From positions 1,054,001-1,118,000 of the forward strand of contig NZ_AGBX01000001.1 of assembly GCF_000225825.1 (NCBI RefSeq): a stretch of 64,000 nucleotides of DNA, in the 5' to 3' direction. The stretch's first letter is position 1, and every line of letters begins with the position of its first letter. The translations under genes and the position numbers were made by a program. A model generated the notes under the pieces. That model was given only the letters and a program-made list of their open reading frames with translations, did no database searches and was not told the DNA's origin. Of the stretch, positions 39,913-48,102 are shown piece after piece. The DNA is from Brachybacterium squillarum M-6-3 (lineage in GTDB: Bacteria; Actinomycetota; Actinomycetes; Actinomycetales; Dermabacteraceae).

Positions 39913-40638
39913 TCAGCGGCGGCGCAGCACCAGCAGCGAATCCTCGAGCATTCCTGTACGGCCGTCGGGCGCGTTCGCGGGGCGCTCCCGCTGCTCGGCC
40001 ACGACCACCGTGAAGCGCCCGGGGTCCAGGTCGAGCTGCGCTGCCTCTTCGGCGGCGGAGAGCATCCGTGCGGCGTGGTCGTGGTGGCCGGAGGCCCAGG
40101 GCGGCGGGGCCGCGTGGGAGAGGACCACCAGGTGCCCGCCCGGGGCCAGCGCTCCCGCGGCGCGGCGCAGGATCTCCACGCGCTGCAGGGCGACCTCGGA
40201 GTGGAAGAAAGAGGCGGTCACCAGGTCGACGCCGCCGGGCTCCGGCTCCCAGGTCTCCAGGTCGCGGGCCTCGAAGCGGGCGCTGCCGCGGGCGGCCGCG
40301 GCGTCGGTCCCGGCAACTCCTTCGGCGCCGCTTTCCGTGGGGGCGAGCCCGCGGGCGGCGGCCTCGGTGCGGGCGCGCTCGATCGCGCGGGTGGAGAAAT
40401 CCTGGCCGGTGGCCTGCCATCCCTGCTCGGCGAGCCACAGCACGTCACCGCCCTCTCAGCAGCCCTGGTCGAGGCTGCGGCCGGGGGTCAGCTGGGCGAC
40501 GGCCGCAGCGAGGGTCGCGTTGACCTTCCCGGACCACACCGGGGCGCTGTAGCGCTCCTCCCAGTGGGTGCGTGGGTCCTGCGCTGCCACCTCGGGGCTC
40601 CCGGGGTCCCCGTGGGCGTGCTGGTGCGGGTCCGTCAC
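39913..40638 (-). pseudogene. Class I SAM-dependent methyltransferase with in-frame TGA
   Basis: One continuous frame from GTG 40638 to the stop at 39913-39915, 241 codons, interrupted only by TGA at 40456-40458 (codon 61). The N-terminal part ends THWEERYSAPVWSGKVNATL ... GRSLDQGC; after the TGA comes EGGDVLWLAEQGWQATGQDF and a full Rossmann methyltransferase domain. Relatives read LDLGCGEGGD, so the TGA replaces the Gly of SAM-binding motif I and is one base from GGA. I read it as a nonsense mutation or a sequence error. The gene starts five bases past the stop of upp. Without the stop it would be a typical small-molecule methyltransferase of the TehB/UbiE type. Confidence 0.75.
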
Positions 40639-40643
40639 CGCGG

Positions 40644-41282
40644 TCAGTCGACCACGCCGAAGAGGCGGTCGCCGGCGTCGCCGAGGCCGGGCACGATGTA
40701 CCCCTTCTCGTTGAGCTCCTGGTCGATCGAGGCGGTCACGACGGTCAGGTCGATCGCCGGGTCGAGCTGCTCCTCCAGGGCCTTCAGACCTTCGGGGGCG
40801 GCCAGCAGGGTCACGCAGGTGATGTCCTTGGCGCCCCGCTCGTGCAGGTACTCGCAGGAGGCGATCAGGGTGTGGCCGGTGGCCAGCATCGGGTCCAGCA
40901 CGAAGCACTGGCGGCCGGAGAGGTCGTCGGGCAGGCGGTTCGCGTAGGTGGTGACCTCGAGGGTCTCGTCGTTGCGGACCATGCCCAGGAAGCCCACCTC
41001 GGCGGTGGGCAGCAGGCGGGTGAGCCCGTCGAGCATGCCGAGGCCGGCGCGGAGGATCGGCACCACCATCGGCTTGGGATTGGAGAGCTTGGTGCCGGTC
41101 ATCTCGGTCACGGGGGTCTCGATCTGCACGGGTGCGACGGCCACGTTCCGGGTGGCCTCGTAGGCCAGCAGCGTGACCAGCTCGTCCGCCAGCTGGCGGA
41201 ACACCGAGGAGTGGGTGCTGCGCTCACGCAGGACCGTGAGCTTGTGGGCGACGAGCGGGTGGTCGATCTCGAGGACGCGCAT
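40644..41282 (-). CDS. upp: Uracil phosphoribosyltransferase
   Basis: 212 residues, standard length. It makes UMP from uracil and PRPP in pyrimidine salvage. Family markers are [35 protein letters not shown], and the PRPP loop [13 protein letters not shown] near residue 135, with the C-terminal [16 protein letters not shown]. The ATG at 41282 lies six bases after TAGATT, a leaderless start. The methyltransferase pseudogene follows after five bases. Confidence 0.97.
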   Translation of the reverse strand: MRVLEIDHPLVAHKLTVLRERSTHSSVFRQLADELVTLLAYEATRNVAVAPVQIETPVTEMTGTKLSNPKPMVVPILRAGLGMLDGLTRLLPTAEVGFLGMVRNDETLEVTTYANRLPDDLSGRQCFVLDPMLATGHTLIASCEYLHERGAKDITCVTLLAAPEGLKALEEQLDPAIDLTVVTASIDQELNEKGYIVPGLGDAGDRLFGVVD

Positions 41283-41288
41283 GGGGCG

Positions 41289-41294
41289 AATCTA
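41289..41294 (-). promoter_or_regulatory. -10 box of leaderless upp
   Basis: TAGATT on the minus strand, six bases before ATG 41282. Confidence 0.65.
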
Positions 41295-41328
41295 CCGGAC
41301 GACGGCCGCTCCTCGGCCCGGGTCCGGC

Positions 41329-41735
41329 TCAGCGGTCGGCGGGCAGGGGCACCCAGGGGTCGGGCTGGTGGGTGATGCGGTTGCGCAGGTCACGGCGGAA
41401 GATCTCGATGACCCACATCCACAGGGCGTGCCCGAAGAACTCGGAGACGTGCTCCGCGAACGGCTGGTTCCAGGGGGCGGGCACCACGCCCATCGCCGGC
41501 ATGATCACCACGTGGAAGGCGAACCACACCACGATGCCGAACACGGCGCCCTGGGCGATCGTGATCAGCGGGGTGACCTCGGCGATCTCGCAGTAGATGA
41601 TCGCGAAGGCGACGGCGAAGCCGACATGGATGATGAAGGAGACGTAGGGCAGCTCGTGGCCGCGACGAGGCCCGCGATGATGCCGACGAGGAGGGCGACG
41701 CCGTAGCGCCGACGGGTGGGATCGGTGGTCCTCAT
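41329..41735 (-). pseudogene. YagU-like (DUF1440) membrane protein gene with out-of-frame internal deletion
   Basis: ATG 41735 opens MRTTDPTRRRYGVALLVGII then AGLVAATS, the start of YagU-type inner-membrane proteins. The frame then breaks; in the next frame the C-terminal half is intact: YVSFIIHVGFAVAFAIIYCE, EHVSEFFGHALWMWVIEIFR, RRDLRNRITHQPDPWVPL. E. coli YagU has about 60 more residues between these parts. A deletion that also shifted the frame, at about 41655-41660, explains the structure. Translated from 41735 the product would be mostly nonsense. Confidence 0.7.
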
Positions 41736-41784
41736 GGGCATGAACCCAGGGCAGCTCCCGGCCGCGACCTGGGATCATGGTCCC

Positions 41785-42333
41785 GTGACCACCTACGTCT
41801 TCTACACCGCCGCCTCCCTGGACGGCTACCTGGCCGATGAGCACGACGGCCTGGACTGGCTGCTGTCCCAGCCGATGAGCACCGGAGGGCTCCTGGACTA
41901 CGAGCGCTTCGTCGCCGGGGTCGGAGCCGTGGTGCTCGGGCGCAGCACCTACGACTGGCTCGCCGACCAGGGCGAGGTCGGGCCGGGCCGCTGGCCCTAC
42001 GAGCAGCCCAGCTTCCTGTTCACCCACCGTGGGATCGAGCCGCCGGTCGAGCACCTGCGGGTGCTGGAAGGGGACCCCGCCGCGCACCGGGCCGCCCTGG
42101 AGGAGGCTGCGGGGGAGGGGGAGGTGTGGATCCTCGGCGGCGGGGACCTCGCCACCGCCTTCGCCCGTGCCGGGATGCTGGACCGGCTCGACCTGACCTA
42201 CGCCCCGGTCACCCTCGGCGCCGGGAAGCCCCTGTCCACCGCCGGACTGGACATGGAGCTCATCGAGACCGGCCGCTCCGGTCCCTTCCTCGAGGCGCGC
42301 TACGCGGTGCACGGCCTGCGGGAGCAGGGATGA
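41785..42333 (+). CDS. Dihydrofolate-reductase-family (RibD C-terminal-like) protein
   Basis: 182 residues: VFYTAASLDGYLADEHDGLD at the start, AVVLGRSTYDWL near residue 53, and VWILGGGDLATAFARAGMLD near 115 (the NADPH-binding GGG), as in the RibD-C/YwjB-like reductases. It probably reduces a pterin- or pyrimidine-like substrate with NADPH; the natural substrate is unknown. The GTG lies six bases after GATCAT, a possible leaderless start. Its stop overlaps the tadA start (ATGA). Confidence 0.82.
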   Translation: MTTYVFYTAASLDGYLADEHDGLDWLLSQPMSTGGLLDYERFVAGVGAVVLGRSTYDWLADQGEVGPGRWPYEQPSFLFTHRGIEPPVEHLRVLEGDPAAHRAALEEAAGEGEVWILGGGDLATAFARAGMLDRLDLTYAPVTLGAGKPLSTAGLDMELIETGRSGPFLEARYAVHGLREQG

Positions 42334-42848
42334 GCGCCGCGGATCCCGAGGCTCCGGGTACCGGGTCCCCTCCGGCCGATGGGGCGCTGACCGATGACGA
42401 GCTGATGGGTCTCGCGCTCGCCGAGGCCCGCGCCGCTGCCGCGCGGGAACCGGCCGACGTGCCGATCGGCGCCGTGGTCGTCGCGGCCGACGGCACGGTG
42501 CTGGCCGCGGCCGGGAACCGCCGGGAGGCGGAGGAGGACCCCACCGCCCACGCCGAGGTGCTGGCCCTGCGCGAGGCCGCCCGCGTCACCGGGCGCTGGA
42601 ACCTCTCCGGCGCCACCCTGGTGGTCACCCTGGAGCCCTGCACCATGTGCGCCGGGGCGATCGTGCTCTCCCGCGTGCGGCGCCTCGTGGTCGGCGCCCC
42701 CGACCCGAAGGCCGGCGCCGCCGGCTCCCTGTTCGACCTGGTCCGCGAGCCGCGCCTGAACCACCGCGTGGAGCTGACCAGCGGGGTGCGGGAGCAGGAG
42801 TGCGGGGACCTGCTGCGCGACTTCTTCCGCGCCCGGAGGCGGCGCTGA
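42330..42848 (+). CDS. tadA: tRNA adenosine(34) deaminase
   Basis: 172 residues. It converts adenosine 34 of tRNA-Arg(ACG) to inosine for wobble decoding. The zinc and catalytic motifs are complete: H74-A-E76 in PTAHAEVLAL and P-C104-x-x-C107 in LEPCTMCAGAI, with VPIGAVVV and the C-terminal DLLRDFFRARR. The N-terminal 24 residues are an Ala/Pro/Gly extension. The ATG overlaps the stop of the upstream reductase gene by four bases. Confidence 0.9.
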   Translation: MSAADPEAPGTGSPPADGALTDDELMGLALAEARAAAAREPADVPIGAVVVAADGTVLAAAGNRREAEEDPTAHAEVLALREAARVTGRWNLSGATLVVTLEPCTMCAGAIVLSRVRRLVVGAPDPKAGAAGSLFDLVREPRLNHRVELTSGVREQECGDLLRDFFRARRRR

Positions 42849-42915
42849 AGGGCGGTCTAGGAGAAGATGGAAGGCTGGCGATGGACAGCAGGAGGACAGG
42901 TCTCGTCAGGTGTTG

Positions 42916-44136
42916 TCATCGCTTTCGGGCCCGGATGCTCTTCTTCGGAGGGACCTCGAGTTCTGGAACCGCCCGCAGCATGAACTGATCGAAGTGCGGG
43001 ACGGTGAAGGCCGCGTAACCGTGATGCGGCGTGTAGAGCAGGCCCATGTCGATGAGCTCCGCTCGCGTCGGGCCCAGCTGCGTGGATTCCCGGTCGAGAA
43101 GCACAGCCACATCGGCGGCCTTGTGCGGCTCGGGCCCTAGCTCTGCCATCGCGCGCAGGTACGCCGTCTGGAGGTCGGTCGCGCGATCAAGTCGAACGCG
43201 GAAGAAGGAGCTGTCGAGTTTCGCCTGGTAGTGGTCGACGGCGTCCTCCACATCCTTTCGGGTGATCGGCGAGGATGATGCGACGCCCCAGGCTGCCCAG
43301 CCGAGCTCCTGGATGAAGTACGGGTATCCGCTCGTGACCTGATGGGCCAGAGCCAACGCCTCCTCTTCGTAGTCGGCATCCTCCAAGATGGCTGGTTCGC
43401 GGAGCGCGAGAAGGGAGTCGTCAGAGTCGAGGTTTCCGATGGTGGGGAAGGTGAAGAGTCGCTCGGCGTAGGACTTCGCGTCGCCGGCAAGCTCGGCGAC
43501 CTGCGGAAGTCCGGCCCCGACGAGGATGAGTGGCAGCGATCGTTGGACCGTCTTGTGCAGGGCCATGATGACGGCTTCGAGCTGGCGGGAGCTGAGGAAC
43601 TGCACCTCATCGAGCAGGATGACCACGCCTTTTCCGTGGTCCTTGGCGGCAGCCCCGAGCGCTAGGAAGACATCGGTGAGATCCATGGCCAGGTCGCCGT
43701 GATCGGCAAGCCCTTCAATGGAGTCGACGTTCAGTCCCGCCCGGAAGGTCCCCATCTGGTCCACGGAGAGCGTGAAGGAGGAAATCGCTGCTGCGGCCAC
43801 CCGGAAGCGCTCCGTCCATCGTGCGCGCGGAGCCAGATCGAAGAGGATGGTCCGCAAGCTGAGAGCGAGCTGGCGTCGAAAATCCTGGTCGTCGTGGCGG
43901 GACACCTCATGGTCCAGCACGCTCCAGTCCTGGGCGAGCGCCGTGTCACGGAACTTCCCGAGAAGAACCGTCTTGCCGACGCCCCGAAGCCCGGTGATGA
44001 TCATCGAGCGCGCGGACCTTCCGCGAGCGACTCGCTGGAGGAGCGTCTCGAATGACGCGAGCTGGTCGTCTCGTCCCGCCAGGACGTCCGGTTTGGCGCC
44101 GGCGTTGGGGGTGTAGGGGTTCCTGATGGGGTCCAT
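42916..44136 (-). CDS. AAA-family ATPase (archaeal/Orc-like NTPase)
   Basis: 406 residues. N-terminal motif NPYTPNAGAKPDVLAGRDDQ, Walker A GLRGVGKT at 49-56, Walker B GVVILLDEVQF near 190, then LILVGAGLPQVAEL (sensor 1 region) and a lid with GYPYFIQELGWAAW. The C-terminal 100 residues form a winged-helix-like domain (LRAMAELGPEPHKAADVAVL). Such proteins resemble Orc1/Cdc6-like and STAND-type ATPases and occur singly in many Actinobacteria; the role is unknown. Its G+C is visibly lower than its neighbours, and it lies alone between tadA and an SRPBCC gene, suggesting acquisition. A striking operator array precedes it. Confidence 0.8.
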   Translation of the reverse strand: MDPIRNPYTPNAGAKPDVLAGRDDQLASFETLLQRVARGRSARSMIITGLRGVGKTVLLGKFRDTALAQDWSVLDHEVSRHDDQDFRRQLALSLRTILFDLAPRARWTERFRVAAAAISSFTLSVDQMGTFRAGLNVDSIEGLADHGDLAMDLTDVFLALGAAAKDHGKGVVILLDEVQFLSSRQLEAVIMALHKTVQRSLPLILVGAGLPQVAELAGDAKSYAERLFTFPTIGNLDSDDSLLALREPAILEDADYEEEALALAHQVTSGYPYFIQELGWAAWGVASSSPITRKDVEDAVDHYQAKLDSSFFRVRLDRATDLQTAYLRAMAELGPEPHKAADVAVLLDRESTQLGPTRAELIDMGLLYTPHHGYAAFTVPHFDQFMLRAVPELEVPPKKSIRARKR

Positions 44137-44142
44137 CGCGCA

Positions 44143-44201
44143 CCTTAGAGACCTTAGGGAGCTTTATCTTGATCTCCTAAAGTACCCTAAAGGTCCTAAG
44201 G
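44143..44201 (-). promoter_or_regulatory. Array of five CCTWA(A)G elements upstream of the AAA ATPase gene
   Basis: On the plus strand: CCTTAG at 44143 and 44152, then CCTAAAG at 44176 and 44186, then CCTAAGG at 44195. The first two read in one orientation, 9 bases apart; the other three in the opposite orientation, 10 and 9 bases apart. The AT-rich centre (44159-44175) must hold the promoter. The spacing is about one helical turn, as expected for cooperative binding by a repressor, perhaps the ATPase itself. Confidence 0.6.
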
Positions 44202-44235
44202 GAAGGTGTCTGGTCAGGGGCGCAGGCGTGTCGGG

Positions 44236-44730
44236 TCAGGCGGTGTAGAGCGCCCGGAAGTGTTCGGCCTGGCCGGGGTAGTAGTCCGGCTCGAAGGCGA
44301 TCGCGGCGACGTCCCCGCCGGTCTCGGCGGCCACCAGGCGGTCCAGGTAGAACTCCCAGCCGGGGCCGATCATCGAGGCGGCCTCGCCGTCGTCCACCCG
44401 CTGCAGCAGGGTGATCGCCGAACCCTCGGCGGTCTCCTCGACCCGCAGCTCCATCCGCCAGGCGTCCTCGCCGACGACGGTCTCGACGACCAGGCGGTGG
44501 CGCGACTCGACGGCGATCACGCGGGCGGGGGAGGAGGGGTCGCCCTCCTCGGCGGTCATGGTCACGGTGATCTCGCCGGAGGCGGCGTTCCCGCTCCAGG
44601 GGCCGAACCAGCGGGCGGTGCGGTCCGGGTCGGTGATCGCCGCCCAGGTCTCCGCGGCCGGCTGGGGCAGCTCGCGGCGCAGGGCCAGGCGGCCGTCCTC
44701 GGCGAGGGTTCCGGTGGGTCGGGCGGTCAT
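44236..44730 (-). CDS. SRPBCC-domain (AHSA1-like) protein
   Basis: 164 residues. The pattern LALRRELPQPAAETWAAITD, RTARWFGPWSG, then strands ending EGSAITLLQRVDDGEAASMI and GPGWEFYLDRLVA is that of the AHSA1/SRPBCC hydrophobic-pocket fold. It binds a lipid-like or aromatic ligand or acts in stress; no specific role can be inferred. The ATG at 44730 has an AGGAGGACCCC site. No operon partner is evident. Confidence 0.8.
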   Translation of the reverse strand: MTARPTGTLAEDGRLALRRELPQPAAETWAAITDPDRTARWFGPWSGNAASGEITVTMTAEEGDPSSPARVIAVESRHRLVVETVVGEDAWRMELRVEETAEGSAITLLQRVDDGEAASMIGPGWEFYLDRLVAAETGGDVAAIAFEPDYYPGQAEHFRALYTA

Positions 44731-44898
44731 GGGGTCCTCCTGGTGCGGCTGAGCGGGGTGGGTGTGCTGAGCGGAGCCGTGTCGGTGGGGTCCTGGTGTC
44801 CGCCCTCGCAACGGGCAGACGCCGTCGGGAGGGCGCCGTGTCAGCAGCTCCGATGCACTCCGGACGTCCCACCCAGGAGAAATGTCAGACGGCGCCGG

Positions 44899-45027
44899 TC
44901 AGGGCAGGTCGTCCGCGGGGGTGAACCCCTCGGGATGCTCCCGGGCGCGGCGGTGCGCGGCCTGGATCTCCGGGTCCTCGAGCAGGGCGGTGAGCTCCGC
45001 CTCCGTCACGCTGCGCACGGGATCCAT
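44899..45027 (-). CDS. Small acidic protein, 42 residues
   Basis: MDPVRSVTEAELTALLEDPE continues IQAAHRRAREHPEGFTPADD LP in frame to the stop at 44899-44901. The composition (acidic, helix-forming, no odd codons) looks like a real small protein rather than noise. GGAGG lies 11 bases before ATG 45027 and a TACGCT box at 45047-45052 upstream of it. I know no family. It could be a small regulator or antitoxin-like peptide, but no toxin is adjacent. Confidence 0.5.
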   Translation of the reverse strand: MDPVRSVTEAELTALLEDPEIQAAHRRAREHPEGFTPADDLP

Positions 45028-45052
45028 GCGGAAGCTGCCTCCGCCCAGCGTA

Positions 45053-45346
45053 GTGCGTTCGGGCCCCAGTGCCGAGATGCCCACATGCGCCGTCGTCCAC
45101 GGGGGAGGGCCCTCGCCGTCGGGGCACGTAGCCCACGGTCCGGGGAGGGGCCTGAGATACGGCCAGCTGACGGCGATGGGACGGCGGCACTGGCGCGCGA
45201 CGCGACGGTGATCGTCGCCAGCATCAGCTCGATCGAGGAGCTGCGTCGACGGATGGCTCGACGCGACGTCCGATGAGACGGCGGCGGGCGGGGCGTGACG
45301 GCCCGCACAGCTCCCCCGGGCGGTGCTGTGAAGATTGTTTCTCCCT
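45053..45346. other. Intergenic region, nothing certain
   Basis: About 290 bases with no convincing gene or terminator. A short plus-strand frame (45209-45277, ending SISSIEELRRRMARRDVR) has no ribosome site. GTGAAGAT at 45328-45335 belongs to the metN leader repeats. Confidence 0.3.
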
Positions 45347-45386
45347 GTGAACATCCCTGCGGGCAGGGGTGCCCCCGATGGTTCAC
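45347..45386 (+). promoter_or_regulatory. Inverted and direct repeats in the metN leader
   Basis: GTGAACATC at 45347-45355 pairs with GATGGTTCAC at 45377-45386 (one bulged base); the interior can form CCTGC/GCAGG. A direct repeat GTGAAGAT lies 19 bases upstream (45328-45335). The structure ends eight bases before the GTG of metN, so it could be an operator or an attenuating leader. No SAM riboswitch or T-box core is recognisable. Confidence 0.45.
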
Positions 45387-45393
45387 TGCCGGG

Positions 45394-46410
45394 GTGATCA
45401 CCCTCGAAGACCTCCGCAAGGTCTTCCCCGCTCCGGGCGGGGGAGACCCCGTCGTCGCGCTCGACGGCATCGACCTGCATCTGGATCCCGGACGGATCCA
45501 CGGCATCGTCGGCCGCTCCGGCGCCGGCAAGTCCACCCTGATCCGCTGCCTCACCGGCCTGGAGAAGCCCAGCTCCGGCAAGGTCCAGGTGGACGGCACC
45601 GACGTGGCCGCCCTCGACGGGGCCGCCCTGCGCGCCGCCCGGCGCAACATCGGCATGGTGTTCCAGCACGCCAACCTGCTGGACTCCCGCACCGCAGCCC
45701 AGAACATCGGCCACCCGCTCGAGATCGCCGGGGTGCCCCGCGCCGAGCGCGAGAAGCGCGTCGCCGAACTGGTGGAGATCGTCGGCCTCTCCGGCCGCGA
45801 GCACAACTACCCCGCCCAGCTCTCCGGCGGACAGGTGCAGCGCGTCGGCATCGCCCGCGGCCTGGCCGCCGAGCCGAAGGTGCTGCTGTGCGACGAGCCC
45901 ACCAGTGCCCTGGACGGCGCCACCACCGCCCAGATCCTGCGCCTGCTGCAGGACCTGCGCGAGCGCCTCGGCATCACCGTCGTCATCATCACCCACGAGA
46001 TGGCGGTGGTCCGCGAGGTCTGCGACACCGTCACCCTGCTGCAGGACGGCCGGATCGCCCAGACCGGCGACCTGGTGGACGTCGCCGCCGACCCGCACGG
46101 TCCGCTCTCCGCCGAGCTGATCCCGCTGCCCCCGGCCCCCACGGGCCTGGACGCCGTGATCGTGAACTGCGACTACGGCGACTCCACCAGAATCCGCACC
46201 AGCGAGGACCTCTCGCGCCTGGCCGAGCGCCACGGCGCCGAGGCCACCCTGGTCGCAGGCACCATCGAGACCATCGGCGGCCGCCAGGTGGGGCGCGTGC
46301 AGATCGCGCTGCGCAACGACTCCGGCCGCCCCATCAGCCCGGAGGGCCTGGCCGCGTACCTGCGCGAGCTGGAGACCGCCGGCGTCGTCGCCCAGGAGGT
46401 CAGCGCCTGA
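45394..46410 (+). CDS. metN: Methionine ABC transporter ATP-binding protein
   Basis: 338 residues. The ABC domain has Walker A GRSGAGKST (40-48), Q-loop in GMVFQHANLLDSRT, signature QLSGGQVQRVGIARGLAAEP, and Walker B VLLCDEPTSALD. A C-terminal NIL domain of about 80 residues (VIVNCDYGDSTRIRTSEDLS onward) is the regulatory methionine-binding domain of MetN. It energises D/L-methionine uptake. The GTG at 45394 starts VITLEDLRKVF; a longer upstream frame includes the leader repeats and is not used. The stop overlaps the metI start. Confidence 0.95.
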   Translation: MITLEDLRKVFPAPGGGDPVVALDGIDLHLDPGRIHGIVGRSGAGKSTLIRCLTGLEKPSSGKVQVDGTDVAALDGAALRAARRNIGMVFQHANLLDSRTAAQNIGHPLEIAGVPRAEREKRVAELVEIVGLSGREHNYPAQLSGGQVQRVGIARGLAAEPKVLLCDEPTSALDGATTAQILRLLQDLRERLGITVVIITHEMAVVREVCDTVTLLQDGRIAQTGDLVDVAADPHGPLSAELIPLPPAPTGLDAVIVNCDYGDSTRIRTSEDLSRLAERHGAEATLVAGTIETIGGRQVGRVQIALRNDSGRPISPEGLAAYLRELETAGVVAQEVSA

Positions 46411-47102
46411 TGGAGTGGCTGGACAACCCCGTCTTCACCACCTGGGACTCGAACACGAGCCTGTGGTCGAACACCCTGATCACCCTCTACATGACCCTCG
46501 GTACGATGCTGTTCACCGCGGTGATCGGCATCCCGCTGGGCCTGCTGCTGTACGAGACCGCCCGCTCCAGCAGCCCCGCCGCGCGCTGGGTGAACCGCAT
46601 CGTCGGCTTCGTCGTCAACGTCGGCCGCTCCTTCCCCTTCATCATCCTGATCATCGCGCTGATCCCCGTCACCCGCTTCGTGGTGGGCCGCGTGACCGGC
46701 CCGAACGCCGCGATGTTCGCCCTGGCGATCTCCGCGATCCCCTTCCTGGCGCGGCTGATCGAGATCAACCTGCGGGAGATCTCCGCCGGGAAGATCGAGG
46801 CGGTCTCGATGATGGGCGCCAGCCGCTGGCAGATCATCCGCCAGGTGCTGCTGCCCGAGGCGCTGCCCGGCATCATCGGCTCGCTGACCACCACCGCCAT
46901 CGCCGTCATCGGCTACACCGCGATGGCCGGCACGGTCGGCGGCAAGGGCCTCGGCGACCTCGCCATCCGCAACGGCTACCAGAGCTACGACAACGTGGTC
47001 ATGGTCGCCACCGTCGCCGTGCTGGTGGTCATCGTGATCGCCGTGCAGGCCATCGGCTCGGCCCTGGCCAGCGCCGTCGACCACCGCGCCGCCACCGTCT
47101 GA
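46410..47102 (+). CDS. metI: Methionine ABC transporter permease
   Basis: 230 residues with five transmembrane helices and the permease coupling motif EAVSMMGASRWQIIRQVLLP EALPGI near residue 130. TMLFTAVIGIPLGLLLYETA and SFPFIILIIALIPVTRFVVG are typical MetI helices. It forms the channel with MetN. The ATG overlaps the metN stop (TGATG). Confidence 0.95.
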   Translation: MEWLDNPVFTTWDSNTSLWSNTLITLYMTLGTMLFTAVIGIPLGLLLYETARSSSPAARWVNRIVGFVVNVGRSFPFIILIIALIPVTRFVVGRVTGPNAAMFALAISAIPFLARLIEINLREISAGKIEAVSMMGASRWQIIRQVLLPEALPGIIGSLTTTAIAVIGYTAMAGTVGGKGLGDLAIRNGYQSYDNVVMVATVAVLVVIVIAVQAIGSALASAVDHRAATV

Positions 47103-47174
47103 CCCCCCTGGCGGACGCGACCCCGCGTCCGCCCCCCTCATCCGCGACATCCCCGAACCCCCGAGGAGAACCCC

Positions 47175-48020
47175 ATGAGCACCTTCACCCGCCGCACCAC
47201 GCTCGCCGCCACCGGCGCCGGCGTCGCCGCCCTCGCCCTGTCCGCCTGCGGTGCCGGCGGCACCGAAGGCCCCCAGGAGGAGGACGGCGTCACCACCATC
47301 CGCATCGGCGCCTCCCCGGCCCCGCACGGCGAGATCCTCGCCTTCGTGCAGGAGAACCTCGCCGCCGACGCCGGCCTCGCGCTCGAGATCACCGAGTACA
47401 CCGACTACCAGATCCCCAACCAGGCGCTGGCCGACGGCGACCTCGACGCGAACTTCTACCAGACCCCCGCCTTCCTCGCCGACCAGGAGGAGGAGAAGGG
47501 CTACGAGTTCTTCGGCTTCGAGGGCGTGCACGTCGAGCCGATGGGCGTCTACTCCGAGTCGATCACCAGCCTGGACGAGCTGGCCGACGGCGACACCATC
47601 GCCATCGCCAACGACCCCACCAACCGCGGCCGCGGCCTGGCCGTGCTCGCCGCGAACGACGTGATCGTGCTGGACCCGGAGGTGGCGGAGAACGCCCACA
47701 CCCCGGCCGATGTCACCGAGAACCCGCTGAACCTCGAGTTCACCGAGCTCGAGGCCGCGCAGATCGCCCGCTCCCTCGGCGACTTCGCCGCCGGCGTGGT
47801 CAACGGCAACTACGCCCTCGAGGCGGGCCTGGCCCCCTCCGAGGACGCCATCGTGATCGAGGCCGGCGAGGACAACCCCAACGCCAACATGATGGTGGTG
47901 CGCGACGCCGACCAGGAGAACGAGGCCCTGGTCGCCCTGGACGGCCTGCTGCACAGCGACGAGGTCCGCACCTTCATCGAGGACACCTACACCGACGGCT
48001 CGGTGATCCCCGCCTTCTGA
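47175..48020 (+). CDS. metQ: Methionine-binding lipoprotein
   Basis: 281 residues. A basic N-terminus and lipobox LALSAC place the acylated Cys at residue 25. The NLPA/MetQ binding fold follows: IRIGASPAPHGEILAFVQEN, ITEYTDYQIPNQALADGDLD, ANFYQTPAFLADQ, and a C-terminal HSDEVRTFIEDTYTDGSVIP. It captures methionine outside the membrane for MetNI. A gap of 72 bases separates it from metI; the ATG has a CGAGGAGAA site. A terminator follows. Confidence 0.95.
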   Translation: MSTFTRRTTLAATGAGVAALALSACGAGGTEGPQEEDGVTTIRIGASPAPHGEILAFVQENLAADAGLALEITEYTDYQIPNQALADGDLDANFYQTPAFLADQEEEKGYEFFGFEGVHVEPMGVYSESITSLDELADGDTIAIANDPTNRGRGLAVLAANDVIVLDPEVAENAHTPADVTENPLNLEFTELEAAQIARSLGDFAAGVVNGNYALEAGLAPSEDAIVIEAGEDNPNANMMVVRDADQENEALVALDGLLHSDEVRTFIEDTYTDGSVIPAF

Positions 48021-48040
48021 GCGGATCCCGCCGACGGCGC

Positions 48041-48082
48041 GACGCGGCCGGTGCCCTGCCTGTGCAGGGTGCCGGCCGCGTC
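48041..48082 (+). terminator. Terminator of metNIQ
   Basis: Stem of 19 bases with two mismatches, GACGCGGCCGG ... CCCTGC against its complement, loop CTGT, 20 bases past the metQ stop and also usable by the convergent antiporter gene. Confidence 0.75.
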
Positions 48083-48102
48083 CGCGTGCGGGTGATCGGG
48101 GC

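Noticed and set aside
40440..40470. Selenocysteine at the methyltransferase TGA
   Set aside because: No convincing stem-loop with a GGU-type apical loop follows the TGA, the replaced residue is a glycine rather than a redox cysteine, and TGA is one base from GGA.
45209..45277. Short plus-strand frame ending SISSIEELRRRMARRDVR
   Set aside because: Only about 22 codons, no ribosome site, and no family resemblance that I can defend.
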